From positions 930,001 to 994,000 of the forward strand of contig NZ_JAVAMP010000001.1 in the NCBI RefSeq assembly GCF_030730905.1: a stretch of DNA of 64,000 nt, in the 5' to 3' direction. Within the stretch, counting starts at the first letter, position 1, and each line of letters begins with the position of its first letter. The stretch comes from Chengkuizengella axinellae. Lineage in GTDB: Bacteria > Bacillota > Bacilli > Paenibacillales > KCTC-33759. Shown here piece after piece: positions 38,466-49,585 of this stretch. The notes under the pieces were generated by a model. The model searched no databases, had not been told where the DNA came from, and was given only the letters and a program-made list of their open reading frames with translations. The translations under genes were made by a program, and so were the position numbers.

Positions 38466-38845
38466 TGACAAAAGCAAAAGGTGATCAAAGGAAGAATACC
38501 GGACACTTCGGTGAAAAACTTGCAGTGGACTTTTTGTTAGAAAACAAATATAAGGTGATTGAGAAAAATTGGAGATGCAAGCTTGGTGAAGTTGATATCA
38601 TTGCTTATGACAATGACACACTTGTTATATTAGAAGTTAGAACAAGAAGAGACACTGGAAAATTCGGCACGCCTCATGAATCCATAAATTTCAAAAAACA
38701 ACAGAAGGTTCGGTCTATTTCGCAAATGTATCTGCAGCAAAAGAATCTACAACAGGCAAAAACTAGAATCGATGTCATATGTATTATCTTAAACAAAACT
38801 GGCAATACAGTACTCTCCATCGATCATATAAAAAATGCATTCTAA
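38462..38845 (+). CDS. YraN family (UPF0102) predicted endonuclease-like protein
   Basis: This 127-residue protein has the restriction-endonuclease-like core: GEKLAVDFLLENKYKVIEKN, then LGEVDIIAYDNDTLVILEVR, where D and E-x-R (usually E-x-K) form the presumed metal site. The cellular role is unclear; neighbours in many bacteria link it to DNA processing and competence genes such as comM and dprA, both nearby here. Starts at 38462 and 38465 are equivalent. Confidence 0.9.
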   Translation: MMTKAKGDQRKNTGHFGEKLAVDFLLENKYKVIEKNWRCKLGEVDIIAYDNDTLVILEVRTRRDTGKFGTPHESINFKKQQKVRSISQMYLQQKNLQQAKTRIDVICIILNKTGNTVLSIDHIKNAF

Positions 38846-38870
38846 TGCTATTTATGAACTATAAATGCGT

Positions 38871-39005
38871 ATCCAAAAAGTTCAGTTTAAAGCACCTAAA
38901 TGATTGTGAGAACATTTAGATTTCCTCAAAAGATGATGGTAACCTTATGCTATAATATCCAATTATTTTTGGGGGTCTGTCCTGGCATACGGGGACTTTT
39001 TGAAT
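38871..39005. repeat. Repeat family C element between yraN and comM
   Basis: ATCCAAAAAGTTCAGTTT (38871-38888) and GGGGACTTTTTGAAT (38991-39005) are inverted ends related to the 47051-47160 element, and CCTGGCA occurs in both. The right end reaches to 7 bp from the comM stop. Confidence 0.5.
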
Positions 39006-39011
39006 AATTCT

Positions 39012-40541
39012 CTATATAATAAATTTTCTATCCAATGTGCGATATTGAATAGCTTCTGCAATATGTTCACTATTGATGTCTTTTTTCTCGTCTAGATCAG
39101 CAATAGTTCGAGCTGTTTTTCTAATCCGATCAAAAGCCCTAGCACTTAATCCCAGTGCTTCAAATGAAGCATGTAGTATTTGTTTAATCTCTGTATTTAA
39201 AGTGCAAAATTCATTAATCATAGATCCATAAGCCTCTCCGTTGAAATGTATCCCTTTATTAATATACCTTTGTTGTTGGATTTTTTGAGCAGATTGTACA
39301 CGTTCCTTCATCTCAGTTGAAGACATTTGTTTTAGACTAGAAGTGATCATCTGGTAGTCAACCCGCTGTACTTCTACATGTAAATCAATTCGATCTAGTA
39401 ATGGTCCAGATATTTTTGAACGATATTGATTTATTTTATTCACACTGCACTTACAAGTATTGGCGTTGTCTTCTCCTCCTAAGTATCCACATGGACAAGG
39501 GTTCATGGATGCGGCTAAAATAAATTGAGAGGGAAAGTTACATACCGCTTTTGTTCTGCTTATAGTCACTTCTCTTTCCTCCAAAGGTTGTCGTAAAACC
39601 TCTAGTACATGACGAGGGAATTCTGGGAATTCGTCTAAATATAATACTCCTCTGTGGGCTAGGCTTACTTCACCCGGCCTTGGAATGCTTCCGCCTCCAA
39701 TTAATCCAGCTTGTGAGATTGTATGATGAGGGGAGCGGAGAGGGCGTGTTTTCATTAATTCTTGGATGGTTTTCACCTTGTTTGTAACACTATAGATTTT
39801 AGTCACTTCAAGTGCTTCTTCGTCAGATAACTGAGGGAGTATACTTGTTATTCTTTTCATTAACATGGTTTTGCCTGAACCAGGGGGTCCAATGAGCAAT
39901 ATATTGTGCATTCCTGCAGCCGAAATCATTAATGCTCTTTTTGCTTGCTCTTGTCCTTTTACATCACTAAAATCTTCATTGTCAAATGAAGATTTGGGTT
40001 GTGATATGGCTTCATTATGATTTTGTACGTAAATCGGATAATGCTTCCCTTTTAAATCATTGATATGGCTAATTGAGATAATTTCACAATGACTTATTAA
40101 TGCTGCTTCAGATGCATTATCATAAGGTAGTATAATACGACTAATTCCTTGTTTCATAGCATAGTCAACCATTGGAAGTACTCCAGGAACAGGTCTGAGT
40201 GATCCGTCTAAGGCTAATTCTCCAATTATAAGTGTGTGAGATAAATCATTAAGATTTAACTGTAGACTTGCATTTAAAATACCAAGCGCGATTGCCAAAT
40301 CAAAGGAAGAACCTTCTTTTCGAAGATCAGCAGGTGCAAGATTAATCGTAATACGTTGAAGAGGAAAATTGAATCCACAATTTTTGATAGCTGCTCTTAC
40401 TCGTTCTATAGATTCCCGTACGGCTGAATCTGGTAGACCAACGATATGAAATGCTGGTAGGCCATTGCTTAAATCAACTTCAACTTCGATAATTTTACCA
40501 TCAATTCCTTGTAAGCAGCTGCTCAATAATTTCGTATACAA
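39012..40541 (-). CDS. comM: YifB/ComM family Mg-chelatase-like AAA+ ATPase
   Basis: About 509 residues. An N-terminal Lon-like ChlI domain (SNGLPAFHIVGLPDSAVRES) precedes an AAA+ module with Walker A GPPGSGKT and Walker B VLYLDEFPEF, then four cysteines in NPCPCGYLGG...CKCS. In Gram-negatives ComM is a helicase that drives branch migration in natural transformation; the role in Bacillales is less studied. A TTG at 40541 gives the usual MYTKLLSSCLQG start, after AGAGGATGG; the ATG at 40553 lies within that site. It is transcribed against its neighbours. Confidence 0.92.
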   Translation of the reverse strand: MYTKLLSSCLQGIDGKIIEVEVDLSNGLPAFHIVGLPDSAVRESIERVRAAIKNCGFNFPLQRITINLAPADLRKEGSSFDLAIALGILNASLQLNLNDLSHTLIIGELALDGSLRPVPGVLPMVDYAMKQGISRIILPYDNASEAALISHCEIISISHINDLKGKHYPIYVQNHNEAISQPKSSFDNEDFSDVKGQEQAKRALMISAAGMHNILLIGPPGSGKTMLMKRITSILPQLSDEEALEVTKIYSVTNKVKTIQELMKTRPLRSPHHTISQAGLIGGGSIPRPGEVSLAHRGVLYLDEFPEFPRHVLEVLRQPLEEREVTISRTKAVCNFPSQFILAASMNPCPCGYLGGEDNANTCKCSVNKINQYRSKISGPLLDRIDLHVEVQRVDYQMITSSLKQMSSTEMKERVQSAQKIQQQRYINKGIHFNGEAYGSMINEFCTLNTEIKQILHASFEALGLSARAFDRIRKTARTIADLDEKKDINSEHIAEAIQYRTLDRKFII

Positions 40542-40718
40542 TAAAAACACCATCCTCTATTTATTGATAACATCGTAGAAAATGGTGCTTCCATTTTTCC
40601 AAAAATTTGTTTTTATTATAATCAATAAATAACCAATATGCAAGTTACACTTACACTATCCAAAGATTTGTTCATATTATTGATCATGCATGGACATATT
40701 AAGTTTGAGGTGGTAAAA

Positions 40719-40976
40719 ATGGAAGCAAAACCATATTTTTGTCCAAACTGTCGAGCAAATCGAATCAAATTCAACTTAATTACTTCCACATCTTTGCAAA
40801 TGTTAAAAGATGCTTATAATGGACAGGTTGTTGAACAAGCTGATCCCATGATGATAGCTGAGTCTGAACCTATGATTCAATGTAGAGTATGCAACTATAG
40901 TGGTAATGAAATGCGCTTTATCCGACAAGCAGAGAGAGAACCAAGAATTGAAAATACGATAAAATCTACTAACTGA
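40719..40976 (+). CDS. Small zinc-ribbon protein of unknown function
   Basis: 85 residues. CPNC near residue 9 and CRVC near residue 62 form a likely four-cysteine zinc ribbon; the rest is hydrophilic with a charged, disordered-looking C-terminus. ATG 40719 follows GAGGTGG at a good distance; the frame extends to 40638 without a ribosome site. I remember similar short proteins in Paenibacillus annotated only as hypothetical. It stands alone with its own terminator. Confidence 0.75.
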   Translation: MEAKPYFCPNCRANRIKFNLITSTSLQMLKDAYNGQVVEQADPMMIAESEPMIQCRVCNYSGNEMRFIRQAEREPRIENTIKSTN

Positions 40977-41023
40977 ATCTTATGGCAAAATTGAATTATG
41001 AAAAATATGATTTTGGTATTCAG

Positions 41024-41046
41024 ACCGTCCTATGGACGGTTTTTCT
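41024..41046 (+). terminator. Terminator after the zinc-ribbon gene
   Basis: ACCGTCC (41024-41030) and GGACGGT (41034-41040) are followed by TTTTC and T-rich sequence. Confidence 0.85.
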
Positions 41047-41286
41047 TTTCTTTTTTAAAAGCAGTGATAAATATTTTTTATGCCTACTCTAAAAAAATTG
41101 ATACTGTCATGATTCGTGTGTTTTTTTAAAAGTAAGGAAATTGTCAAAAAAAAATGGTACAATAGTTTAGGATTTGTGATAGAGCTATATAAGCTGTTCC
41201 ATTTATGGCTCTAAGAGAGATCGTTCAAGAAACGGACAAAATTGAAAACACTTTTATAAGTGAATTTTGATAGGAGGAAAATAGAA
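41047..41286 (+). promoter_or_regulatory. sucC upstream region
   Basis: There is no gene here. TGGTACAAT (41155-41163) is an extended -10 without a convincing -35 at the right distance. Two small hairpins follow in the leader: AGAGC...GCTCT (about 41181-41212) and CACTTTTATAAGTG (about 41250-41263). The ribosome site is TAGGAGG. Regulation by CcpA or CcpC was not recognisable. Confidence 0.4.
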
Positions 41287-42447
41287 ATGAATATCCATGA
41301 GTATCAAGGGAAAGAAATCTTGAGACAGTATGGAGTGGCTGTTCCTGAAGGAAAAGTTGCTTTTACTGTTGATGAAGCTGTGGAGGCTGCTAAAGAACTT
41401 GGGACATCTGTTAATGTTGTAAAAGCTCAAATACATGCAGGTGGAAGAGGTAAAGCAGGCGGAGTTAAAGTAGCAAAGAATCTAGATGAAGTTCGTACAT
41501 ATGCAGGTGAAATTTTAGGAAAGGTTTTAGTCACACATCAAACTGGACCTGAAGGAAAAGAAGTAAAACGTTTGTTAATTGAACAAGGCTGCGATATTCA
41601 AAAGGAATATTATGTTGGTATCGTTGTTGATCGTGATACAGGTAGAGTTGTTATGATGGCATCTGAAGAGGGTGGAACTGAAATTGAGGAAGTTGCAGAA
41701 AAAACACCTGAAAAAATATTTAAGGAAGTTGTAGATCCAGCGGTAGGTTTACAAGCATTCCAAGCTAGAAAATTAGCCTATTCTATTAATATCCCTACTA
41801 AATTAGTGAATAAAGCCGTGAAATTTATGATCGGATTATATACTGCTTTTGTTGAAAAAGATTGCTCTATTGCAGAAATCAATCCACTTGTTGTAACTGG
41901 TGATGGAAATGTGATGGCGTTGGATGCGAAAATGAATTTTGATTCAAATGCATTATATCGTCATTCTGATATATTAGAATATCGTGATTTAGATGAAGAG
42001 GATGCAAAAGAAATCAAAGCTTCTAAATTTGATTTAAGCTATATTGCTTTAGATGGAAATATTGGTTGTATGGTTAATGGGGCTGGGCTTGCTATGGCAA
42101 CGATGGACATCATTAAACATTATGGTGGAGACCCTGCGAATTTTTTAGATGTTGGGGGCGGTGCTACCACAGAGAAAGTAACAGAAGCTTTTAAAATTAT
42201 TTTATCCGATGAGAACGTAAAAGGAATTTTTGTAAATATATTTGGTGGAATCATGCGTTGTGATATTATTGCAAATGGTGTTGTTGAAGCCGCTAAACAA
42301 ATACAATTAGATCGTCCTTTAGTTGTTAGACTAGAAGGTACAAACGTAGAACAAGGAAAAGAAATCTTAAATCAGTCAGGTTTAAATATTGTAGCTGCAG
42401 ATTCAATGGCAGACGGTGCACAAAAAATTGTAGAGTTGGTTAAGTAA
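41287..42447 (+). CDS. sucC: Succinyl-CoA synthetase beta subunit
   Basis: About 386 residues. With SucD it forms succinate from succinyl-CoA in the TCA cycle with substrate-level ATP or GTP formation. The ATP-grasp N-terminus [17 protein letters not shown], the glycine-rich [12 protein letters not shown] (about 50-61) and the C-terminal [11 protein letters not shown] are all intact. The ATG at 41287 is the family start; the frame runs back to 41260. Confidence 0.98.
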   Translation: MNIHEYQGKEILRQYGVAVPEGKVAFTVDEAVEAAKELGTSVNVVKAQIHAGGRGKAGGVKVAKNLDEVRTYAGEILGKVLVTHQTGPEGKEVKRLLIEQGCDIQKEYYVGIVVDRDTGRVVMMASEEGGTEIEEVAEKTPEKIFKEVVDPAVGLQAFQARKLAYSINIPTKLVNKAVKFMIGLYTAFVEKDCSIAEINPLVVTGDGNVMALDAKMNFDSNALYRHSDILEYRDLDEEDAKEIKASKFDLSYIALDGNIGCMVNGAGLAMATMDIIKHYGGDPANFLDVGGGATTEKVTEAFKIILSDENVKGIFVNIFGGIMRCDIIANGVVEAAKQIQLDRPLVVRLEGTNVEQGKEILNQSGLNIVAADSMADGAQKIVELVK

Positions 42448-42487
42448 TTAATACACGAAATCACATTTAGAAAGGATTGAAAATGCG

Positions 42488-43420
42488 ATGAGTATTTTAA
42501 TAAATAAAGATACAAAGGTCATCACGCAAGGTATTACCGGTGCTACTGGTATGTTGCATACAAAAGGTGCATTGGATTATGGAACACAAATGGTCGGTGG
42601 TGTAACTCCTGGTAAAGGAGGAACAAATGTAGATATAGAGCTTGAGAATGGAAGTACAGCTTCTTTACCAGTATTTAATACGGTTTCTGAAGCTGTAAGA
42701 GAAACCGGAGCAACGGTATCCGTAATTTATGTACCCCCAGCATTTGCTGCTGATGCTATTATGGAAGCTGTTGATGCTGAGGTTGACTTAGCCATTTGTA
42801 TTACAGAAGGAATTCCTGTATTAGACATGGTTAAAGTTCAAAAATACATGGAAGGTAAGAAGACACTACTAATTGGACCAAACTGTCCAGGATTAATTAC
42901 ACCTGATGAATGTAAAATTGGTATTATGCCAGGATATATACATACTAAAGGTCATGTTGGAGTAGTTTCAAGAAGTGGAACTTTAACTTATGAAGCAGTG
43001 CATCAATTAACAACTCGTGGTATTGGTCAATCTTCTGCAGTTGGTATAGGTGGAGATCCAGTTAAAGGTATGGAATTTATTGATGTATTGGAGCGTTTTA
43101 ATGAAGATCCTGACACATATGCTGTTGTTATGATCGGGGAAATTGGTGGAACTGCTGAGGAAGAAGCAGCAGAATGGATTAAGGCAAACATGAAAAAGCC
43201 TGTTGTTGGTTTTATTGGCGGTAAAACAGCTCCTCCTGGAAAAAGAATGGGTCATGCGGGTGCTATTATATCAGGCGGAAAAGGGACGGCTGCCGAAAAA
43301 ACGGCAACATTGGAAGCTTGTGGTATTAAGGTTGCACCAACACCATCAGATATGGGAGCTACGTTAGTTAGTGTATTAGAAGAGCATGGTTTACTGGAAA
43401 AGTGTATTACTAAAAAATAA
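42488..43420 (+). CDS. sucD: Succinyl-CoA synthetase alpha subunit
   Basis: 310 residues. It binds CoA through the Rossmann domain ([14 protein letters not shown] region) and carries the phosphohistidine H256 in RMGHAGAI. It is encoded 40 nt after sucC and ends before two tandem hairpins. Confidence 0.98.
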   Translation: MSILINKDTKVITQGITGATGMLHTKGALDYGTQMVGGVTPGKGGTNVDIELENGSTASLPVFNTVSEAVRETGATVSVIYVPPAFAADAIMEAVDAEVDLAICITEGIPVLDMVKVQKYMEGKKTLLIGPNCPGLITPDECKIGIMPGYIHTKGHVGVVSRSGTLTYEAVHQLTTRGIGQSSAVGIGGDPVKGMEFIDVLERFNEDPDTYAVVMIGEIGGTAEEEAAEWIKANMKKPVVGFIGGKTAPPGKRMGHAGAIISGGKGTAAEKTATLEACGIKVAPTPSDMGATLVSVLEEHGLLEKCITKK

Positions 43421-43433
43421 ATAACAACTTGTA

Positions 43434-43498
43434 AACCTTCTATATCAAAATTGATATAGAAGGTTTTTCCTATAAGGCTCGCCAATCGGCGAGTTTTC
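43434..43498 (+). terminator. Two tandem terminators after sucD
   Basis: First stem: AACCTTCTATATCA (43434-43447) with TGATATAGAAGGTT (43452-43465), then TTTCC. Second stem: CTCGCC (43478-43483) with GGCGAG (43488-43493), then TTTTC. The following sequence to 43720 shows no gene; a TATAAT at 43659-43664 may be the dprA -10. Confidence 0.88.
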
Positions 43499-43720
43499 TT
43501 TATGAAACTCAGGTTTAAAAGGAGTTTCTTTGTACTAAAATGTGTTCAGTTTACCTTTATCGGTTCATAAATTAGTGCAAAGGTTGTTATTTGCTGGTCT
43601 TCTAGCCAGAAGTTTTAATGTATGGTTAAATTTTTAGTGTATTCATTCTAAAAATATGTATAATAGGTATAAAGTTCTAAGCTATGTTAATGAAAGGATA
43701 TTTTTAGGGGGATCTGATAT

Positions 43721-44839
43721 ATGCAACCGCGCTTTATTTTATTTGGGTTACACGAGTTGAATGGAATTGGATGGAAAACAATACAATTGATTTTTCAATC
43801 CACAAACGCAGATGGATGTTTTGAAATGGGATTGAAAAAACTTCTTAATGCTGATGTAAATACACTAAGTAAAACCTTCAATCTTCCTAGAAATAAAGCT
43901 AAGCTCATTTCAGAAAATTTGAATTTAAACTTCATTCAGTGTAGATTAGAATTATATAAAAATACAAACATTTCTTTTTTGACGATATTAGATGAGAATT
44001 ATCCTGCATTGTTAAAGGAAATACCGAATCCACCCTGGGTTATATATTACAAGGGAAATCCTGAGTTATTAGATAACACTAAACTGGCGATTGTTGGGAC
44101 AAGAGCTCCGACAACTTATGGGAGAATAGTTACTAAGAAATTAGCAGATCAGCTTTCCAATATCGGATTTTGTATTGTGAGTGGTTTAGCAAAAGGGATA
44201 GACAGTATTTCTCATAAGGCTGCAATAGAACAATCTGGTTCAACCATTGCTGTTCTAGGTTCAGGTATAGATGTAGTTTATCCTTCTGAAAACAAAACCT
44301 TGTATAATGAAATAACCATGAAAGGATTAGTGGTTTCAGAATTTCCAATCGGAACACAACCACATCCAGGACTGTTTCCGCAGCGTAATCGAATTATAGC
44401 TGGTCTGTCACTTGGTACACTTGTTATTGAGGCTGCAGAAAAGAGCGGTTCTTTAATCACAGCAGACCAAGCCTTAGATATGTCTAGAGATGTTTTTGCG
44501 ATTCCAGGTCCAATTACTTCACCGAAAAGTCAAGGTACTTTGTCTTTAATTAAACAAGGAGCAAAAATGGTAACCGCTTTAAAAGATATAGTTGAAGAAT
44601 ATGAGCATATGTTTAAAATAAGTTATAATGAAGAAACGTTTACAGCTTCAAAAAAACCTTTAAGCAAAGATGAGCAAAAAATCGTTCAGTTTATATCTTT
44701 AGAGCCTGTTACTTTTGATCAAATTTTACATAAAAGTCATTTTACATTTGGACATTTACATTCAGTTCTGTTATCTTTACTTATGAAAAATGAAATCATA
44801 CAATTGCCTGGATCAAAGTTTGTATTAAAAAGTTCATAA
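43721..44839 (+). CDS. dprA: DNA-processing protein DprA
   Basis: This 372-residue protein loads RecA on incoming single-stranded DNA during transformation. An N-terminal SAM-like region (1-75) precedes the extended Rossmann fold with [11 protein letters not shown] (about 125-135), [14 protein letters not shown] and [11 protein letters not shown]. The C-terminal winged helix (about 305-365) is present. The gene order sucD-dprA-topA is conserved. The ribosome site is AGGGGGATC. Confidence 0.96.
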   Translation: MQPRFILFGLHELNGIGWKTIQLIFQSTNADGCFEMGLKKLLNADVNTLSKTFNLPRNKAKLISENLNLNFIQCRLELYKNTNISFLTILDENYPALLKEIPNPPWVIYYKGNPELLDNTKLAIVGTRAPTTYGRIVTKKLADQLSNIGFCIVSGLAKGIDSISHKAAIEQSGSTIAVLGSGIDVVYPSENKTLYNEITMKGLVVSEFPIGTQPHPGLFPQRNRIIAGLSLGTLVIEAAEKSGSLITADQALDMSRDVFAIPGPITSPKSQGTLSLIKQGAKMVTALKDIVEEYEHMFKISYNEETFTASKKPLSKDEQKIVQFISLEPVTFDQILHKSHFTFGHLHSVLLSLLMKNEIIQLPGSKFVLKSS

Positions 44840-44870
44840 CAAAAAAATTATAACTTTTATATTAGCGCGT

Positions 44871-44922
44871 GTTCATAAAGTTCAGTTTTCAGCAAGAAGA
44901 ATGTGCAAATATCTTTTTGAAC
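44871..44922. repeat. Repeat family C element between dprA and topA
   Basis: GTTCATAAAGTTCAGTTTTC (44871-44890) closely matches the inverted right end of the 47051-47160 element, and CTTTTTGAAC (44913-44922) is its inverted partner. It is a short, perhaps internally deleted copy. Confidence 0.55.
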
Positions 44923-44966
44923 AACTTATTATAAAGTTAATCTTTCAATTAGGGGAGGATGAAACT

Positions 44967-47039
44967 ATGGCGGATTCATTAGTCATTGTTGAGTCACCAG
45001 CAAAAGCAAAAACCATAAGTAAATATTTGGGAAAAAAATTCATCGTCAAAGCTTCAATGGGACATGTTAGGGATTTACCTAAAAGTCAAATTGGAGTTGA
45101 AGTTGAAAATCAATTCTCTCCTAAGTATATTACCATTCGTGGAAAGGGTTCGATTCTTAAAGAATTAAAAGATGCTAGAAAAAAAGTGAAACGAGTATTT
45201 CTTGCAGCTGACCCGGATCGTGAGGGTGAAGCGATTGCATGGCACTTAGCTCATTATTTAGATGTTTCAGAGGAAGAGTCTTGTCGTGTTGTATTTAATG
45301 AAATTACAAAAGAGGCAGTTAAGGATGCCTTTAAAACACCAAGACCGATCAATATGGATCTTGTAAACGCACAACAAGCAAGACGCATATTAGATCGTTT
45401 AGTAGGTTATAAAATTAGCCCATTATTATGGAAAAAAGTAAAAAAAGGACTGTCAGCTGGGCGTGTACAATCTGTTACCGTAAAATTAATCATTGACCGT
45501 GAAAATGAAATTAATGAGTTTGAACCTAAGGAATATTGGTCAATTACAGCTCAATTATCTATTCATGGTAAAACTTTTGAAGCGAAATTTCATGGAAAAG
45601 ATGGGAAAAAGCTTGAACTAAACAGTGAAGAAGAAGTAAAAGAAATTTTAGAGGTTATAAAAGAAGCTCAATTTGTTGTTAAAAATGTAAAAGAAAAAGA
45701 GCAATTTAGGAATCCTGCACAACCTTTCACTACTAGTTTACTGCAGCAAGAAGCGGCTAGAAAATTGAATTTTAGAGCTGCTAAAACGATGCAAGTAGCC
45801 CAACAACTGTATGAAGGTGTGAATATTGGTAAAGGTGGCAGTGTTGGATTAATTACTTATATGCGTACTGACTCTCCTCGTATTTCTCCTGTAGCTCAAG
45901 AGGAAGCAAAAACGTATATAAAAGAAAAATTCGGAGACAAATTTGTGCCAAATAAACCTAGGGTTTATGGGAAGAAAAAAAATGCAAATGCGCAAGATGC
46001 TCATGAAGCCATCCGACCTACTTCAACAATGAGAGATCCTGCTAGTTTAAAATCTTATTTAAGCAGAGATCAATTTCGATTATATAAGTTAATATGGGAA
46101 AGATTTGTAGCAAGTCAAATGTCTTCTGCGATATTGGATACGATGTCAGTGGATATTGCAGTAAACAATACGATATTTAAAGCAAGTGGTTCAAAAGTTA
46201 AATTTCAAGGTTTCATGAAAGTGTATGTAGAAGGTAACGATGAAGGAGTTAAAGAGGATCATAAATTTTTGCCTGAGTTAACGTCTGGAGATGTTCTTGA
46301 AAACAAAAAAATTGATCCAAAACAGCATTTTACTCAACCTCCTCCACGTTACACTGAGGCAAGATTAGTTAAAACTTTAGAAGAGTTAGGGATTGGTCGT
46401 CCAAGTACCTTTGCCCCAACTTTAGACACGATTCGTAAAAGAGGCTATGTAGCATTAGAAGATAAAAAGTTCGTTCCAACAGAAATGGGAGAGCTGGTTA
46501 TTCAACTAATGGATGAATTCTTTCCAGAGATATTGAATGTTGAGTTTACAGCCAACATGGAAGGTGAACTTGATGAAATCGAAGAAGGAAAAGAATTTTG
46601 GGTAAATGTTCTCGAAGAGTTCTATTCTCCTTTTAAAAAGAGATTAGATGTTGCAGAAGAAGAAATGAAAGAAATTGAAATTGAAGATGAAGTATCCGAT
46701 GAAATATGTGAAAAATGTGGTCGTCATTTTGTTTATAAGATGGGTAGATACGGAAAGTTTTTAGCATGTTCAGGATTTCCAGACTGCAGAAATACAAAAC
46801 CAATTGTGAAGGATATCGGCGTAACTTGCCCATCATGTAAAAAAGGCCAGATCGTTGAACGTCGCAGTAAAAAAGGAAGAGTTTTTTACGGATGTAATCA
46901 ATATCCAGAATGTGACTTTGTATCTTGGGATAAACCTACGGATATAAGCTGTCCAGATTGTTCTTCATACTTAGTTGAAAAGAGGAATAAAAAAGGTGCA
47001 TATCTAAAATGCTCCAATTGTGATTACAAAAAGGAGTAA
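44967..47039 (+). CDS. topA: DNA topoisomerase I
   Basis: About 690 residues. This type IA enzyme relaxes negative supercoils. The Toprim domain begins [14 protein letters not shown] (about 4-17) and has [12 protein letters not shown]. The catalytic tyrosine is Y298 in [10 protein letters not shown]. Three C-terminal four-cysteine zinc ribbons (about 573-690) complete the protein. ATG 44967 follows GGGGAGGATG; an upstream ATG in frame would add residues from repeat sequence. Confidence 0.97.
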   Translation: MADSLVIVESPAKAKTISKYLGKKFIVKASMGHVRDLPKSQIGVEVENQFSPKYITIRGKGSILKELKDARKKVKRVFLAADPDREGEAIAWHLAHYLDVSEEESCRVVFNEITKEAVKDAFKTPRPINMDLVNAQQARRILDRLVGYKISPLLWKKVKKGLSAGRVQSVTVKLIIDRENEINEFEPKEYWSITAQLSIHGKTFEAKFHGKDGKKLELNSEEEVKEILEVIKEAQFVVKNVKEKEQFRNPAQPFTTSLLQQEAARKLNFRAAKTMQVAQQLYEGVNIGKGGSVGLITYMRTDSPRISPVAQEEAKTYIKEKFGDKFVPNKPRVYGKKKNANAQDAHEAIRPTSTMRDPASLKSYLSRDQFRLYKLIWERFVASQMSSAILDTMSVDIAVNNTIFKASGSKVKFQGFMKVYVEGNDEGVKEDHKFLPELTSGDVLENKKIDPKQHFTQPPPRYTEARLVKTLEELGIGRPSTFAPTLDTIRKRGYVALEDKKFVPTEMGELVIQLMDEFFPEILNVEFTANMEGELDEIEEGKEFWVNVLEEFYSPFKKRLDVAEEEMKEIEIEDEVSDEICEKCGRHFVYKMGRYGKFLACSGFPDCRNTKPIVKDIGVTCPSCKKGQIVERRSKKGRVFYGCNQYPECDFVSWDKPTDISCPDCSSYLVEKRNKKGAYLKCSNCDYKKE

Positions 47040-47050
47040 GCTAAGAGGTT

Positions 47051-47160
47051 GTTCAAAAAGTCCGCTTTTCCTGGCACAGGATGTGCTGGTACTACATTAG
47101 TCACAAGGATGTGACTGGTTTTTAGTAGTGATCACGGGCTGAAAAATGAACTTTTTGAAC
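47051..47160. repeat. Repeat family C element with terminal inverted repeats
   Basis: GTTCAAAAAGTCC (47051-47063) and GAACTTTTTGAAC (47148-47160) are inverted ends of a 110-bp element lying between topA and trmFO. The interior has a second dyad, GTCACAAGGATGTGAC (47100-47115). It contains no ORF of note and looks like a MITE or degenerate element. Confidence 0.65.
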
Positions 47161-47185
47161 TTCAAGTTAATAGGAGGATTTAAAC

Positions 47186-48508
47186 TTGTCTGAGAATCAA
47201 CATGTTACGGTAATTGGAGCTGGACTTGCAGGAAGTGAAGCGGCTTGGCAAATCGCTAAAAGAGGTGTTTCTGTTACTTTATATGAAATGCGTCCTGTTC
47301 GTCAGACTCCAGCTCATCACACAGATAAATTTGCTGAGCTTGTTTGCAGCAACTCGTTACGAGCGAATAGCTTGACGAATGCTGTAGGTATTTTAAAAGA
47401 AGAAATGAGAATATTAGATTCTATTATTATTAATAGCGCGGATCGAAATCAAGTACCCGCAGGTGGTGCACTCGCTGTTGACAGAGATGGTTTTGGAGAA
47501 GAAATTACCAGTACTTTACGGAACCATCCTTTAATTGAAGTAAAAAATGAAGAAGTAACAGAAATACCCGAAGGAATAACGGTTGTTGCTTCTGGACCGC
47601 TTACATCACCAGGACTCTCTGATAAAATCAAACAAATATTAGGACAGGAGTACTTTTATTTTTATGATGCAGCTGCTCCAATCATTGAAAAAGATTCCAT
47701 TGACATGAATAAGGTTTTTTATGCTTCACGTTACGATAAGGGTGAAGCAGCATATCTTAATTGTCCTATGAACGAAGAAGAGTTCAAACGATTTTATCAT
47801 GCACTTATTACAGCTGAGACAGCTCCTGTGAAAGATTTTGAGAAAAATATGTTTTTTGAAGGCTGTATGCCTTTAGAAGTGATGGCTGGCAGAGGTGAGA
47901 AAACGATACTGTTTGGCCCTATGAAACCTGTTGGGTTAATTGATCCAAATACAGGGGAACAACCTTTTGGAGTAGTTCAATTGCGACAAGATAATACTGC
48001 TGGGACACTTTATAATATGGTTGGTTTTCAAACCCATTTGAAGTGGGGAGAGCAAAAAAGAGTATTTTCTATGATACCTGGATTGGAAAATGCTGAAATC
48101 GTCAGATATGGTGTTATGCATCGGAATACATTTATTAATTCACCTCAATTGTTGAAATCAACCTATCAATATAAAAACAAGGATACTCTATTCTTTGCAG
48201 GACAAATGACAGGTGTAGAAGGATATGTTGAATCTGCTGCTGCTGGATTAATTGCTGGAATTAATGCTGCAAAAGTAGAAAAAAATAAGGATAGCATCGT
48301 CTTTCCAAGAGAAACTGCATTAGGAAGTTTAGCTAATTATATTACAACAGCAGATTTTAAACATTTTCAACCTATGAATATGAACTTCGGTTTGTTTCCA
48401 CCATTGGAAAAAAGAATTCGCAATAAAAAGATGAAAAATGAGATGATAGCAAATCGAGCCATTGATGAAATCAAAAAGTTTATGAACGAAATGGGAACTG
48501 ACTTGTAA
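47186..48508 (+). CDS. trmFO: Folate-dependent tRNA (uracil54-C5)-methyltransferase TrmFO
   Basis: This 440-residue flavoprotein makes ribothymidine at position 54 of tRNA using methylenetetrahydrofolate. The FAD site [12 protein letters not shown] (about 9-20) and [23 protein letters not shown] and [12 protein letters not shown] are typical. The start is TTG 47186 after AGGAGG. In most Bacillales xerC/codV follows; here it does not. Confidence 0.96.
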   Translation: MSENQHVTVIGAGLAGSEAAWQIAKRGVSVTLYEMRPVRQTPAHHTDKFAELVCSNSLRANSLTNAVGILKEEMRILDSIIINSADRNQVPAGGALAVDRDGFGEEITSTLRNHPLIEVKNEEVTEIPEGITVVASGPLTSPGLSDKIKQILGQEYFYFYDAAAPIIEKDSIDMNKVFYASRYDKGEAAYLNCPMNEEEFKRFYHALITAETAPVKDFEKNMFFEGCMPLEVMAGRGEKTILFGPMKPVGLIDPNTGEQPFGVVQLRQDNTAGTLYNMVGFQTHLKWGEQKRVFSMIPGLENAEIVRYGVMHRNTFINSPQLLKSTYQYKNKDTLFFAGQMTGVEGYVESAAAGLIAGINAAKVEKNKDSIVFPRETALGSLANYITTADFKHFQPMNMNFGLFPPLEKRIRNKKMKNEMIANRAIDEIKKFMNEMGTDL

Positions 48509-48973
48509 GACGAACTTTATTTATGATAAGATTAGGATGTTTTAGCGATAACATATTATTCTTTTTAGTTTAATTAAAGATCTCCGTCAGGAGGTTTTTT
48601 TAAAGAAATTTTATCACGTTCTACATGCTGTTATCCCTCTGTTATTCAAAAGGGAGATAACAGCATGATTTTCACCTAATAAGGTCATCTAACTTTCAAT
48701 AAGAAATTATAGCTAACAATATTGTTTACATCCCTGCTAAAACTACCACACGCATGTGTGAATAGCAGGATCAGTGCATCCGGCACTTGTCTTAATTCAG
48801 TCATATCCTGTGTGCCGTCAATAACAGTACGTCCTGTACTAGTCTGAAAGCAAGATTCCCTTTATTGATTAAAAATCTATACTTAACCTATGGTTTAATC
48901 AATCCCGCAAATTATGTTTGTGGGTTTCACTTTTTTGGATCTAAATTTCTGTTCGCAATAAGGAGGTTTTTTT
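48509..48973. repeat. Gene-free interval with repeat family B copy in the usual xerC place
   Basis: It begins with a terminator-like CTCC-GTCA-GGAG stem and T run (48580-48603). TTATCACGTT (48611-48620), then ATGCTGTTATC (48625-48635) and GATAACAGCAT (48655-48665) form the family B hairpin, followed by TTTTCACCTAATAAGGTCAT. The family B tail CTGAAAGCAAGATTCCCTTT is at 48844-48863, separated by about 150 bp of other palindromic sequence. TTTCACTTTTTTGG (48927-48940) resembles family A. No xerC fragment was recognised. Confidence 0.75.
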
Positions 48974-49519
48974 ATGAGTCAAGGATTTCATGCAACAACG
49001 ATCTGCGCAGTTCGTCATAAGGGTAAAGGTGCAATCGCTGGCGATGGTCAAGTTACGTTTGCAAACAGTATGGTCATGAAACATCAAGCAAAGAAAGTTC
49101 GTAGATTATATAAAGGGAAAGTAGTGGCAGGTTTTGCTGGTTCTGTTGCGGATGCAATAACGTTGTTTGAAAAGTTTGAAGGCAAACTTGAAGAGCACCA
49201 AGGGAATTTGCAAAGAGCTGCTGTAGAGCTTGCAAAGGAATGGAGATCGGATAAGGTGCTTCGAAAATTAGAAGCTATGATGCTTGTGATGGACCAACAG
49301 TCTTTATTACTAATTTCAGGGAATGGAGAAATCATTGAGCCTGATGACGAAATATTAGCTATTGGTTCAGGAGGAAGTTTCGCTTTGGCGGCTGGAAGAG
49401 CTATGAAACGTCATGCAGAACATATGGACGCAAAACAGATGGCTGTTGCATCTTTAGAACTTGCTTCAGAGATTTGTGTATATACTAATAATAATATTGT
49501 AGTAGAAGAAATTGAATGA
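48974..49519 (+). CDS. hslV: ATP-dependent protease subunit HslV (ClpQ)
   Basis: This 181-residue proteasome-like peptidase forms rings capped by HslU. The N-terminus [13 protein letters not shown] resembles the B. subtilis ClpQ type, where the mature N-terminal residue is serine rather than threonine; if processed the same way, S2 would be the nucleophile. [24 protein letters not shown] is typical. The ribosome site is AAGGAGG. It is followed by hslU after 60 nt. Confidence 0.95.
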   Translation: MSQGFHATTICAVRHKGKGAIAGDGQVTFANSMVMKHQAKKVRRLYKGKVVAGFAGSVADAITLFEKFEGKLEEHQGNLQRAAVELAKEWRSDKVLRKLEAMMLVMDQQSLLLISGNGEIIEPDDEILAIGSGGSFALAAGRAMKRHAEHMDAKQMAVASLELASEICVYTNNNIVVEEIE

Positions 49520-49585
49520 TAATGGACTAATGAAACAGGTATTTATGTATAAAAAAATTCATTTTTATAATTAGGAGGGATGAAA

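Noticed and set aside
48509-48973. Hidden xerC pseudogene
   Set aside because: No stretch in either direction encodes recognisable tyrosine-recombinase motifs; the space is filled with repeat sequence.
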